Source: Dysosmobacter acutus (GTDB taxonomy: Bacteria; Bacillota; Clostridia; Oscillospirales; Oscillospiraceae). Taken from it: DNA of 64,000 nucleotides. A program made the translations under genes and the position numbers. The stretch spans positions 1,302,001 to 1,366,000 of the forward strand of contig NZ_JAHLQN010000001.1 of the NCBI RefSeq assembly GCF_018919205.1. Direction: 5' to 3'. Positions 25,476-33,281 of this stretch are shown in pieces. A model generated the notes under the pieces. The model searched no databases and was not told where the DNA came from. It saw nothing but the letters and a program-made list of their open reading frames with translations. How positions within the stretch are numbered: the first letter of the stretch is position 1; each line of letters starts with the position of its first letter.

Positions 25476-26365
25476 TGAACGGATGCATTGACCTGCACTT
25501 CCATATAGGCCCGGAGGTTATTCCAAGAAAATTTGACGCCATCGGCGCCGGAGAAGACCTCAAAGCAAGCGGCATGGCCGGCGCGGTGCTGAAGAGCCAT
25601 TATTTTTCCACCGTGCCCTTTGTCCGGATGGCGCGGAGCCGGGGCCTTGAGACGGTGTGGGGCTCGGTGGTGCTGAACCACTATGTGGGCGGACTGAACC
25701 CCTTTGCGCTGCGGGGCTCGCTGGGGATGCGGGCCAATGGGCAGGAGCTGTTGAAAGTTGTGTGGATGCCCACTGTCCATGCGGCCGCGCACCTGGCGAT
25801 CCGGCGCTCCGACGGCGAGGCCTATGATGTGCCGCCGGAGTGGACGGGAGGGATCGTGTCCGGAACGCCGGTGGAAAAAGTCCCGCCGATCTCCGTGACG
25901 GAGCGTGCGGTGCAGGAGGCGCTGAAAGAGATTTTGCGGATCATCGCGGACAACGACCTCATCCTGGCCACCGGACATCTCTCAAAGGAGGAGGTGTTCC
26001 ATCTAATTCCCCTTGCAAAGAGCCTGGGCGTCCGGAAGATCATCCTGACCCATCCGGCCTATGAAACCACCCGGCTTTCTGTGGAGGAGATAAGGCAGCT
26101 GGTGGACTCAGGCGGCGTCTGGGCGGAGCAGAGCTATGCCCTGATGCCCATCGACCACCTGACGCCGGCGGACGTGGCCAGCTATATCCGGGGCGTCGGC
26201 GCGGAGCATACGGTGATGTCCTCCGATCTTGGCCAGCTGAGCCGCATGTCCTCCGGGGAGGGGATGAATCTGTTCTGTGAGCTGATGAGCAAAGAGGGCA
26301 TCGGGGAGGATGCGCTGCACACCATGGCGGCGGAGAATCCGGCCCGGCTGCTTGGACTGCGCTGA
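25475..26365 (+). CDS. DUF6282-like metal-dependent hydrolase
   Basis: A 296-residue protein of the amidohydrolase-type TIM barrel. DLHFHIGPE near the N-terminus is an HxH metal motif; GHLSKEEV, ILTHPAYE and SSDLGQ supply further ligand candidates, the last being the usual catalytic Asp. It is translationally coupled to the symporter, so it likely acts on the imported solute. I know of no characterised member; the DUF number is recalled from similar annotations. Confidence 0.7.
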   Translation: MNGCIDLHFHIGPEVIPRKFDAIGAGEDLKASGMAGAVLKSHYFSTVPFVRMARSRGLETVWGSVVLNHYVGGLNPFALRGSLGMRANGQELLKVVWMPTVHAAAHLAIRRSDGEAYDVPPEWTGGIVSGTPVEKVPPISVTERAVQEALKEILRIIADNDLILATGHLSKEEVFHLIPLAKSLGVRKIILTHPAYETTRLSVEEIRQLVDSGGVWAEQSYALMPIDHLTPADVASYIRGVGAEHTVMSSDLGQLSRMSSGEGMNLFCELMSKEGIGEDALHTMAAENPARLLGLR

Positions 26366-26377
26366 AAAGGATCAGGG

Positions 26378-26406
26378 GCGCCGCGGCCATTGGCCGCGGC
26401 GCTCTT
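26378..26406 (+). terminator. Rho-independent terminator
   Basis: GCGCCGCGGCC and GGCCGCGGCGC pair around ATT, followed by TCTTT. Confidence 0.78.
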
Positions 26407-26459
26407 TGCGCCCGGCGAAAAAAAGCGGGCCGCCTCCCAACGCGAATCTCAAATACCAC

Positions 26460-26488
26460 TGGAATTCGCGGAGCGGGCATGGTATACT
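26460..26488 (+). promoter_or_regulatory. Extended -10 promoter of uppP
   Basis: TGGTATACT is a good extended -10 element; the -35 TGGAAT 17 bases upstream is weak. It lies about 34 bases before the uppP start codon. Confidence 0.55.
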
Positions 26489-26521
26489 GAATTCTACATG
26501 AAAAAGTAGGAGTTGAGTGCA

Positions 26522-27355
26522 TTGTCGCTGTTTTCATCGTTATTGCTGGGGCTCATACAGGGAATCGCAGAGTTCCTTCCCGTCTCCAGTTCAGGACATC
26601 TCTCCATTGCCCAGAATCTGCTTGGTATCCAGGCGGTGGGCGAGGAGCATGTGTTTTTTGACGTGCTGCTGCATCTGGGAACCCTGGCGGCGGTGTTTGT
26701 GGCGTACTGGAGCGATATTGTGGACATGGTGCGGGAGTTTTTCTCCGCCATCGGAGACCTGATCCATCACCGTACCACGCCCCACACGCCGCCGGCCCGG
26801 CGGATGATCCTGCTGATCGTTGTGGGCACGCTGCCGCTGTTTGTCATTCTGCCCATCAAGAAAGCGGTGGAGGGCCTTTACTACAATACGGCGTTCATCG
26901 GCTGCGCCCTTCTGGTCACCGGCGTGCTGCTCTTTTTGAGCGACCGGGTGAAAAGGGGGCGCAAGACGGAGAAGACCGCCACCATGGCAGATGCCGTCCT
27001 GGTGGGCGTTGGTCAGGCCATTGCCACCTGCCCCGGAATCTCCCGCTCCGGAATGACCATCTGCGCCGGTACATTTTTGGGCTTTGACCGGCGGTTTGCC
27101 GTTCGCTTTTCCTTCCTGCTCTCCATTCCCGCTGTGCTGGGCGCCAATATCCTGGATATGGCGGACGCGGTCCAGGCGGGAATCGACTGGAGCCAGGTTC
27201 CGGTTTATCTGGTGGGTATTGCGGCCGCCGCGGTCTCAGGGTATCTCTGCATCCGGCTGATCCGCATGATCGCGGACAAGGGCCGGTTCGGATTTTTTGC
27301 CTATTACTGCTGGGCGGCGGGTGCGATTACCCTGCTGCTGACCATTCTGCACTGA
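26522..27355 (+). CDS. uppP: Undecaprenyl-diphosphatase (BacA/UppP type)
   Basis: A 277-residue membrane enzyme that dephosphorylates undecaprenyl pyrophosphate to recycle the lipid carrier of cell-wall synthesis; overexpression gives bacitracin resistance. The catalytic segments are present: LGLIQGIAEFLPVSSSGHL near the N-terminus and CPGISRSGMTICAG (the PGxSRSxxT motif) in the middle. The start is TTG at 26522, with AGGAG nine bases upstream; TTG at 26513 touches that site and is less likely. Confidence 0.95.
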   Translation: MSLFSSLLLGLIQGIAEFLPVSSSGHLSIAQNLLGIQAVGEEHVFFDVLLHLGTLAAVFVAYWSDIVDMVREFFSAIGDLIHHRTTPHTPPARRMILLIVVGTLPLFVILPIKKAVEGLYYNTAFIGCALLVTGVLLFLSDRVKRGRKTEKTATMADAVLVGVGQAIATCPGISRSGMTICAGTFLGFDRRFAVRFSFLLSIPAVLGANILDMADAVQAGIDWSQVPVYLVGIAAAAVSGYLCIRLIRMIADKGRFGFFAYYCWAAGAITLLLTILH

Positions 27356-27404
27356 TACATAGGCGCATACCGCCGCTTCAACTTTTCACAGGGGGGACGA
27401 TCCA

Positions 27405-29885
27405 TTGGCAACGCCCACAAGGAAAACAAAATCCAATACATCCAAAAAGAAAAAGCAGCCGGAGCGGCGCCCCGTCCGCCGGGAGGTGGGGGGAGGCGTC
27501 TGCCTGCTGCTGTGCCTGTGCGTGCTGGTCAGCTACTTCAATGTGCAGGCCATTGTGCTTGACTGGATGGCAAAGCTGATCCGGGGCCTCTTTGGATACG
27601 GCTACTACCTGGCCGCGCCCGCGCTGGGGCTGGCAGGAGTGGTGCTGCTGACCCACCGGGGCCGTCCGGTGCGGCTTCGCACCGTCTGCACGCTGCTGGT
27701 GCCGCTGGTGACGGGAGCGCTGGGCCACATGTTCTTTTGCCGCACCGCCTATCAGCTCTCCGCCTCCGGACTTTTGAAGGGACTGTGGAGCTCTGGCACC
27801 GCGCTCAAAAGCGGCGGAGCCGTCTCGGGTATGATGGCAGTGCTCTCCATCACCGCTTTCAGTAAAATCGTCTCCATTGTCTTGCTTTTGGTGGTGCTTG
27901 TGCTGCTACTTCTGGCTGCGTTCCATCTGAGCGTTGGGGCGGTCATTGAAAAGGCCCGCAGCCGTCAGCGCCTGGAATATGAGATGGAGGAGGAGCCGCC
28001 GGCCCGGCCGGCAGACAGGGAACGGCCCAAGCGGTTGGGACGGCCCAGCATCGACATTCCCCTGGATGAAGAGCAGGAGAAGAAGCCCCCGTCCTTCTCC
28101 GAATTTTTCCGCCATAAGTCCGATCAGATCAAGACCCCGGATCAGGTGCTGCAAAAGGACGAGGAGCTGCCTCCGGAGCCCCTGAAAAAGCAGAGCGTCC
28201 CACCGCCGCCGGAACCGGCTGAATTGGGACTGACAGAGGCGCCTGCTCCGGAGGCCGCAGCGCCGCCGCCCAAGGCGGAGAGCAAGAAGCTGACCTCGGA
28301 GGAGGTGGCCGCCGCCACCCAAGAGGTCTCCCAGGAGATTGCCAGCCAGATGGCGGAGGAGAAGAGCGACTACCAATACCCGCCCATCACGCTGCTGCGT
28401 CAGAATCACGAGGAGAATTTCACGGAAGTGGGCGCTGAGCTGCGCAACAATTCCCGCCGCCTGGCGGAGACGCTCAGCAGCTTCGGCGTGGTGGCCAAGG
28501 CCGGGGATGTGGTCCACGGCCCGTCGGTAACCCGGTATGAGTTCGTTTTGGATCAGGGCGTCAAGCTCTCCAAGCTCACCGGACTGGCTGACGACATTGC
28601 CCTGGCCCTGGGCGCCAGCGGCGTCCGCATCGCCCCCATCCCCGACAAAATCTCCGTGGTGGGCATCGAGGTGCCCAACAAGCAGGTGTCCAGCGTGCTG
28701 ATCCGGGATGTGATCGAGTCGTCGGAATTTGTGGTTCACAAGTCCAACGTGGCCTTTGCCGTGGGCAAGGACATCGGCGGCAACAACATCGTGGGCAACA
28801 TCGCCAAGCTGCCCCACGTCCTGATCGCCGGCACCACGGGCTCCGGCAAGTCCGTGTGCACCAACTCCCTGATCGTGAGCCTGCTCTACAAGTCAACGCC
28901 CGACGAGGTCCGCTTTATCATGGTGGACCCCAAGATGGTGGAGCTGGCGCCCTACAACGGCATTCCCCACCTGCTGATCCCGGTGGTGACGGACCCGAAG
29001 AAGGCCGCCGGTGCGCTGCAGTGGGCGGTGTTCGAGATGATGAAGCGCTATAAGCTCTTCTCAGAGCACGGCATCAAGGACCTGGCGGGCTACAATGCCC
29101 TGGCAAGAAAAAGTGAGGACCTGAAAACCCTGCCCACGGTGGTGGTGGTGATCGACGAGTTGGCCGATTTGATGCTGGTGGCGGCCAAGGAGGTGGAGGA
29201 ATCCATCTGCCGGGTGGCCCAGATGGGCCGTGCCGCCGGAATGCACCTGGTCATCGCCACCCAGCGGCCCTCCGCCGATGTGATCACCGGCTTGATGAAG
29301 GCCAACATCCCCTCCCGGATCGCCTTTGCCGTGGCGTCCTCTCTGGAGTCCCGGATCATCCTGGACACCCAGGGCGCGGAGAAGCTGGTTGGCCGGGGCG
29401 ACATGCTCTACGCGCCCTTGGGCGCCGGAAAGCCCCAGCGCATCCAGGGCTGCTTTATCTCCCCGGAGGAGATCGAGCAGGTGGTGGAGTTTGTCAAGCA
29501 GAGCGGCGACGCCGACTATGACCAGGATGTGATTCGCAAGATCGAGGAATCCATGCAGGAGCGGGAAAAGGGCGGCAAGGGGTCCGCCTCCGCCCCGGGG
29601 TCCGCCGCCGGAGGCGAGGAAGAGGGCGACGAGCTTCTGCCGGCCGCCGTGGACGTGGTTCTGGAGACGGGACAGGCCTCGGTTTCCATGCTCCAGCGCC
29701 GGCTGAAGTTAGGCTATTCCCGGGCCGCCCGTCTGGTGGACCAGATGGAGGAGCGGGGGATTGTGGGGCCGTTCGAGGGCTCCAAGCCCCGCCAGCTGCT
29801 GGTCACTAAGGACCAGTGGCAGGAGATGCAGATGCGCTCCAGCGGTGAATTGCCGGAGCGGCCGGAAGCCGGGGAGGAAGAGTGA
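27405..29885 (+). CDS. DNA translocase FtsK/SpoIIIE
   Basis: An 826-residue motor that pumps chromosomal DNA through the division or sporulation septum. The N-terminus is basic, followed by about four TM helices (to about residue 180), a Pro/Glu-rich linker, then the alpha-beta motor with Walker A GTTGSGKS (476-483) and Walker B VVVVIDELADLM. A gamma winged-helix domain at the C-terminus (ETGQASVSMLQRRLKLGYSR) reads polar DNA motifs. The start is TTG with GGGGGGA upstream. Domain order is that of SpoIIIE and SftA/FtsK alike; I cannot tell which. Confidence 0.95.
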   Translation: MATPTRKTKSNTSKKKKQPERRPVRREVGGGVCLLLCLCVLVSYFNVQAIVLDWMAKLIRGLFGYGYYLAAPALGLAGVVLLTHRGRPVRLRTVCTLLVPLVTGALGHMFFCRTAYQLSASGLLKGLWSSGTALKSGGAVSGMMAVLSITAFSKIVSIVLLLVVLVLLLLAAFHLSVGAVIEKARSRQRLEYEMEEEPPARPADRERPKRLGRPSIDIPLDEEQEKKPPSFSEFFRHKSDQIKTPDQVLQKDEELPPEPLKKQSVPPPPEPAELGLTEAPAPEAAAPPPKAESKKLTSEEVAAATQEVSQEIASQMAEEKSDYQYPPITLLRQNHEENFTEVGAELRNNSRRLAETLSSFGVVAKAGDVVHGPSVTRYEFVLDQGVKLSKLTGLADDIALALGASGVRIAPIPDKISVVGIEVPNKQVSSVLIRDVIESSEFVVHKSNVAFAVGKDIGGNNIVGNIAKLPHVLIAGTTGSGKSVCTNSLIVSLLYKSTPDEVRFIMVDPKMVELAPYNGIPHLLIPVVTDPKKAAGALQWAVFEMMKRYKLFSEHGIKDLAGYNALARKSEDLKTLPTVVVVIDELADLMLVAAKEVEESICRVAQMGRAAGMHLVIATQRPSADVITGLMKANIPSRIAFAVASSLESRIILDTQGAEKLVGRGDMLYAPLGAGKPQRIQGCFISPEEIEQVVEFVKQSGDADYDQDVIRKIEESMQEREKGGKGSASAPGSAAGGEEEGDELLPAAVDVVLETGQASVSMLQRRLKLGYSRAARLVDQMEERGIVGPFEGSKPRQLLVTKDQWQEMQMRSSGELPERPEAGEEE

Positions 29886-29886
29886 T

Positions 29887-29923
29887 AAAAGGGGAGCGCC
29901 TTGGGAAAAGGCGCTCCCCTTTT
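29887..29923 (+). terminator. Rho-independent terminator
   Basis: AAAAGGGGAGCGCC pairs with GGCGCTCCCCTTTT just after the FtsK/SpoIIIE stop. Confidence 0.9.
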
Positions 29924-29992
29924 GCATGCGCTCAGCCCTTCCCGCCAGGGGAGCGGAAGCGGCGAAATTCAGCCCGCACAAGGCCAAATGAG

Positions 29993-30020
29993 TTGACAAG
30001 GGGAAAGAGTGTGTTACAAT
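29993..30020 (+). promoter_or_regulatory. Promoter of aminotransferase gene
   Basis: TTGACA, 16 bases, TACAAT, placed 40 bases before the start codon. Confidence 0.75.
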
Positions 30021-30059
30021 AAAAAAGGTGGCAAGCAGAATCGATTAGGAGGTTTTTCC

Positions 30060-31253
30060 ATGAAATTTTCAAGTAAAATCCTAAAATGCGGACTCTCCCC
30101 AATGCGTAAGTTCCATCCCTATGCGGTAGCGGCGGAGAAGAAGGGCCGCAATATCTATCACCTGAACATCGGCCAGCCTGATATTGAGACGCCCAAGGCG
30201 TTTTTTGACGCTGTGAAAAATTTTGAACAGCCTGTTCTGGCCTATGCCGCCTCCCCCGGCGTGCCCGCGTATATCGACGCAGTGCGGGAGTACTATGGAA
30301 AGCTGAATATTCCCCTGGAAAATGGTGATATTTTGGCGACCACCGGCGGCAGTGAGGCGCTGGAGATGGTGCTGGCCTGCATTTTGGACGACGGAGACGA
30401 GATTCTGATTCCCGAGCCCTTCTATCCCAATTACAACACCTTTGTCAAGGTGACCGGGGCCTCCATCCGTCCCATCCCCACCACTGCGGAAGAGGGATAC
30501 CACTACGCCGACCGGGAGAAGATCGAGTCCCTCATCAATGAGCACACCCGCGCCATCATGGTGACAAACCCCGGCAACCCCACCGGCGTGGTGCTCAGCC
30601 GCGACGAGATGCGCATGATCGTGGATGTGGCCAAGGCCCACGACCTCTTTGTCATCGGCGACGAGGTGTACCGTGAGTTCGTCTACGCCGGTCAGAGCCT
30701 GGCAAGCCTTGCGGAATTCGACGACGCGGCGGAAAATGTTGTGGTGGTGGACTCTGTGTCCAAGCGGTTCTCCGCCTGCGGCGCCCGAATCGGCGTGCTG
30801 GTGTCCCGCAACAAGGATTTGATGGCGCAGGCCATGAAGTGGTGCCAGGGGCGCCTTTGCTCCGCCACGCTGGATCAGGTGGGCGCCGCCGCGCTCTATT
30901 CTGTGGGACCGGACTACTTCGCCAAGGTCCGTGAGGAGTACAAGCTGCGCCGGGATACGGTGATGCGTAAACTGGCGGATATCCCCGGCGTGGTGTGCAA
31001 ATGCCCGGAGGGCGCCTTCTACATCATGGCCAAGCTGCCGGTGGATGACGCGGATGCCTTCCAGACCTGGCTGCTGGAGGAGTTTGAGGACCATGGCGAC
31101 ACGGTGATGTTCGCCCCCGGCGAAGGGTTCTACGGCACACCGGGCAAGGGCAAGGACGAGATCCGCATTGCCTATGTGCTCAAGCAGGCCGACCTGGAGC
31201 GGGCCATGGACCTGCTGGCTCTGGGCATTCAGGCATATAACGCCCGCAAGTAA
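30060..31253 (+). CDS. Pyridoxal-phosphate aminotransferase (class I/II)
   Basis: A 397-residue fold-type I aminotransferase. Visible are the cofactor-contact NPGNPTGVVLS, FVIGDEVYREF (Asp for the pyridine nitrogen, Tyr nearby) and DSVSKRFSACGARIG with the Schiff-base lysine. It is closest in look to the aspartate/tyrosine/aromatic group, and the substrate is not certain. The ATG at 30060 has TTAGGAGG upstream, and the gene is monocistronic between a promoter and a terminator. Confidence 0.9.
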   Translation: MKFSSKILKCGLSPMRKFHPYAVAAEKKGRNIYHLNIGQPDIETPKAFFDAVKNFEQPVLAYAASPGVPAYIDAVREYYGKLNIPLENGDILATTGGSEALEMVLACILDDGDEILIPEPFYPNYNTFVKVTGASIRPIPTTAEEGYHYADREKIESLINEHTRAIMVTNPGNPTGVVLSRDEMRMIVDVAKAHDLFVIGDEVYREFVYAGQSLASLAEFDDAAENVVVVDSVSKRFSACGARIGVLVSRNKDLMAQAMKWCQGRLCSATLDQVGAAALYSVGPDYFAKVREEYKLRRDTVMRKLADIPGVVCKCPEGAFYIMAKLPVDDADAFQTWLLEEFEDHGDTVMFAPGEGFYGTPGKGKDEIRIAYVLKQADLERAMDLLALGIQAYNARK

Positions 31254-31262
31254 TCAAAACAG

Positions 31263-31296
31263 GACGCCGCGGGACATTCCCGCGGCGCCTTTTTTC
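31263..31296 (+). terminator. Rho-independent terminator
   Basis: CGCCGCGGG and CCCGCGGCG pair and are followed by CCTTTTTTC. Confidence 0.88.
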
Positions 31297-31312
31297 ATAA
31301 GGAGGATGAAAG

Positions 31313-31594
31313 ATGATTCGGCATATTGTAATGTGGAAATTCCGACCCGGAACAGCGGCGGAGCAGTCTCAATTTTTGGAGGGGCTGAGAAGCTTACAGG
31401 GCGTGATCCCGCAGCTCAAAAAGAGCGAGGTGGCCGTCAACGTGGGAGAGGGCAACTACGACGCCGTGCTGGTGTCGGAGTTTGAGAGCCTGGAGGACCT
31501 GGCGATGTATAAGAAGGACCCCCGCCACGTGGCGGTTTCCAGCCTCTGCAAGTCCATCCGGGAGGACCGGGTGGCAGTGGACTACGAACTATAA
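31313..31594 (+). CDS. Dabb (stress-responsive A/B barrel) family protein
   Basis: A 93-residue dimeric alpha-beta barrel protein. MIRHIVMWKFRPGTAAEQ, LKKSEVAVNVGEGNYDAVLV and DPRHVAVSSLCKSIREDR cover the whole domain. Bacterial members are mostly uncharacterised; some bind or transform small aromatic ligands. AAGGAGG precedes the ATG. Confidence 0.9.
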   Translation: MIRHIVMWKFRPGTAAEQSQFLEGLRSLQGVIPQLKKSEVAVNVGEGNYDAVLVSEFESLEDLAMYKKDPRHVAVSSLCKSIREDRVAVDYEL

Positions 31595-31602
31595 CTGCGA
31601 AA

Positions 31603-31642
31603 CGGCGTCACCGGTAGTATCCGGTGACGCCGCTCTTTTTTC
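31603..31642. terminator. Bidirectional terminator
   Basis: CGGCGTCACCGG and CCGGTGACGCCG pair around TAGTAT, followed by CTCTTTTTT on the plus strand. It separates the Dabb gene from the convergent MGMT-like gene. Confidence 0.88.
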
Positions 31643-31655
31643 CCAAAGGCCGCAT

Positions 31656-31973
31656 CTACCGGCCCGGGGGCTGCCAGAGGTGTCGGGAGAGGTCCACACA
31701 ACCCTCCGGCGTAAAGGCCACTCCTTCCGCCTCCAACAGGGCACGCTGGGTGCCGGGGGCAAGCGTATCAAAGGCAGTGGTGGTGCCGCCAAAGCGGTTC
31801 ACCACCCGGTGGCAGGGCACACTGGAGCCGGAGGGACAGGCGCTCATGGCGTAGCCCACCAGCCGGGCACCCCGGGGCCGGCCGATAAGTTGAGCCAGCT
31901 GGCCGTAGGTGGTGACCCTGCCAGGCGGTATCTGCCGCACAAGGGCCCAGACCTGTTCAAATACGCCGCTCAT
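31656..31973 (-). CDS. MGMT-family DNA-binding/alkyltransferase-like protein
   Basis: A 105-residue protein equal to only the C-terminal domain of O6-methylguanine-DNA methyltransferase. It has the winged helix (IPPGRVTTYGQLAQLIGRP) and the alkyl-acceptor motif VPCHRVVN with Cys54 retained. This differs from ATL proteins, in which the Cys is replaced. The N-terminal domain of full Ogt is absent, so it may be an active minimal methyltransferase or a repair-signalling protein. Its ATG overlaps the nitrilase stop. Confidence 0.88.
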   Translation of the reverse strand: MSGVFEQVWALVRQIPPGRVTTYGQLAQLIGRPRGARLVGYAMSACPSGSSVPCHRVVNRFGGTTTAFDTLAPGTQRALLEAEGVAFTPEGCVDLSRHLWQPPGR

Positions 31974-32788
31974 ACCTCTTTGATCTCGTAGAGGTCCGTT
32001 CGGCGGGCAGAGAGAATGGGCAGCTGGCGGCGGATGAAATCCGCGCGGGACAAATCCAGGTCCGCGTACTGGATGCAGGGCTCACCTCCGCAGCGGGTGA
32101 GGACCGTGCCCCAGGGGTCCACGGCCATGGAATTGCCGTAGGCCACATAGGAGGCGGATTCGTTCCGGGCAGGGGAGACGCCCACGGTAAAGCACTGGTT
32201 GTCCACGGAGCGCTGGCGGAACATCAGCTCCCAGTGGGCTGGGCCGGTGGTCATGTTGAAGGCCGCGGGGACAAACAGCACCTTTGCGCCCCGCAGGGCC
32301 ATCAGCCGGGCCTGCTCCTCGAACCGGAAATCAAAGCAGATGCAAAGCCCCATGGTGCCAAACTCGGTCTCGAAGGTGGTAATTTGGTCTCCGGGGCTCA
32401 GGGTGTCTGACTCCATAAACCGCTGGCCGCCCTCCACGTCGATGTCGAAGAGGTGGACCTTCCGGTGCTTGGCCAGCCGGACTCCATCCCGGCCGTAGAC
32501 ATAGGAGGTGTTGTAAACCCGATCTCCCTCCAACTCAGGCACAGAGCCGCCCACAATATAGAGCCCCAGCTCCTTTGAGAGGGCGGACAGGGCAGCCTGA
32601 GCCTCGCCGCCCTCCGCCTCGCCATAGGATCGGAAGGCGGAAGTTTCATAGGGGCAGCAGAACATCTCCGGCAGTACGGCAATGTCCGCTCCCTGAGCGG
32701 CGGCCTCCCGGATTTTTTCACGGGCCAGGGCAATGTCGGCTTTTTTATCGCCGCTGCCTCCGGCCAACTGAATCAAAGCAACGCGCAT
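31970..32788 (-). CDS. Carbon-nitrogen hydrolase (omega-amidase/Nit2-like)
   Basis: A 272-residue nitrilase-superfamily amidase. The Glu-Lys-Cys triad is visible: Glu41 in VLPEMF, Lys110 in KHRKVHLFDID, and Cys151 in LCICFDFRF. The pattern is like Nit2/omega-amidase enzymes, which hydrolyse alpha-ketoglutaramate or alpha-ketosuccinamate made by glutamine or asparagine transaminases. A role linked to the nearby aminotransferase is possible, but that gene is on the other strand. Confidence 0.87.
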   Translation of the reverse strand: MRVALIQLAGGSGDKKADIALAREKIREAAAQGADIAVLPEMFCCPYETSAFRSYGEAEGGEAQAALSALSKELGLYIVGGSVPELEGDRVYNTSYVYGRDGVRLAKHRKVHLFDIDVEGGQRFMESDTLSPGDQITTFETEFGTMGLCICFDFRFEEQARLMALRGAKVLFVPAAFNMTTGPAHWELMFRQRSVDNQCFTVGVSPARNESASYVAYGNSMAVDPWGTVLTRCGGEPCIQYADLDLSRADFIRRQLPILSARRTDLYEIKEV

Positions 32789-32852
32789 GCAATCAACTCC
32801 TTTTCCCCATTGTAAAGCAGGCGCGGAAAAGATGCAACGAAAAGATAAGGGC

Positions 32853-32906
32853 TTGACAAAGGAGGTCTATTGTTATAGACTCAATATAGGTCGATGGTTA
32901 TAGACC
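32853..32906 (+). promoter_or_regulatory. Promoter with two BlaI-type operator dyads
   Basis: TTGACA (32853), 17 bases, TAGACT (32876) form the promoter. Two dyads overlap and follow it: GTCTAT-TGTT-ATAGAC (32865-32880) and GGTCGAT-GGTT-ATAGACC (32889-32906). Their centres are 25 bases apart, so bound BlaI dimers would cover the -10 box and the start site, giving autorepression of the regulator/sensor pair. Confidence 0.8.
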
Positions 32907-32918
32907 AAGGAGGTGCCT

Positions 32919-33281
32919 ATGGAGAAGCTATGTGACAGCGAATACCGGTTTATGCAGGTGGTGTGGGACAGCGCCCCGGTTGGCTCGGGCCGCCTGGTGG
33001 AGCTTTGCCGTGAGGAGTTGGGGTGGAAGAAGTCCACCACCTACACCACGCTGAAAAAGCTCTGTGAAAAAGGGCTGGTGCGCAATGAGGCCGCCACCGT
33101 CACCGTGCTGGTTCCAAGGGAGCAGGTGCAGGCTGTGGAGTCCGACGCCTTTGTGGAGCGGGCCTTCGGCGGCTCCCTGCCCTCCTTTTTCAGCGCCTTT
33201 ATGAGCGGGAAGACACTCAGCGCTCAGGAGGCGGAGGAGCTCAAGCGCCTTATTGACGCCCATAAGGAGGGAGAGCGGTGA
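32919..33281 (+). CDS. BlaI/MecI-type transcriptional repressor
   Basis: A 120-residue winged-helix repressor. WDSAPVGSGRLVEL, GWKKSTTYTTLKKLCEKGLV (recognition helix) and the acidic C-terminal dimerisation half with FFSAFMSGKTLSAQEAEELK follow the family pattern. The ATG at 32919 has AAGGAGG six bases upstream and is preferred over GTG at 32913. It would be cleaved or released after signalling by the adjacent BlaR1-type protease, whose GTG start overlaps its stop. Confidence 0.92.
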   Translation: MEKLCDSEYRFMQVVWDSAPVGSGRLVELCREELGWKKSTTYTTLKKLCEKGLVRNEAATVTVLVPREQVQAVESDAFVERAFGGSLPSFFSAFMSGKTLSAQEAEELKRLIDAHKEGER

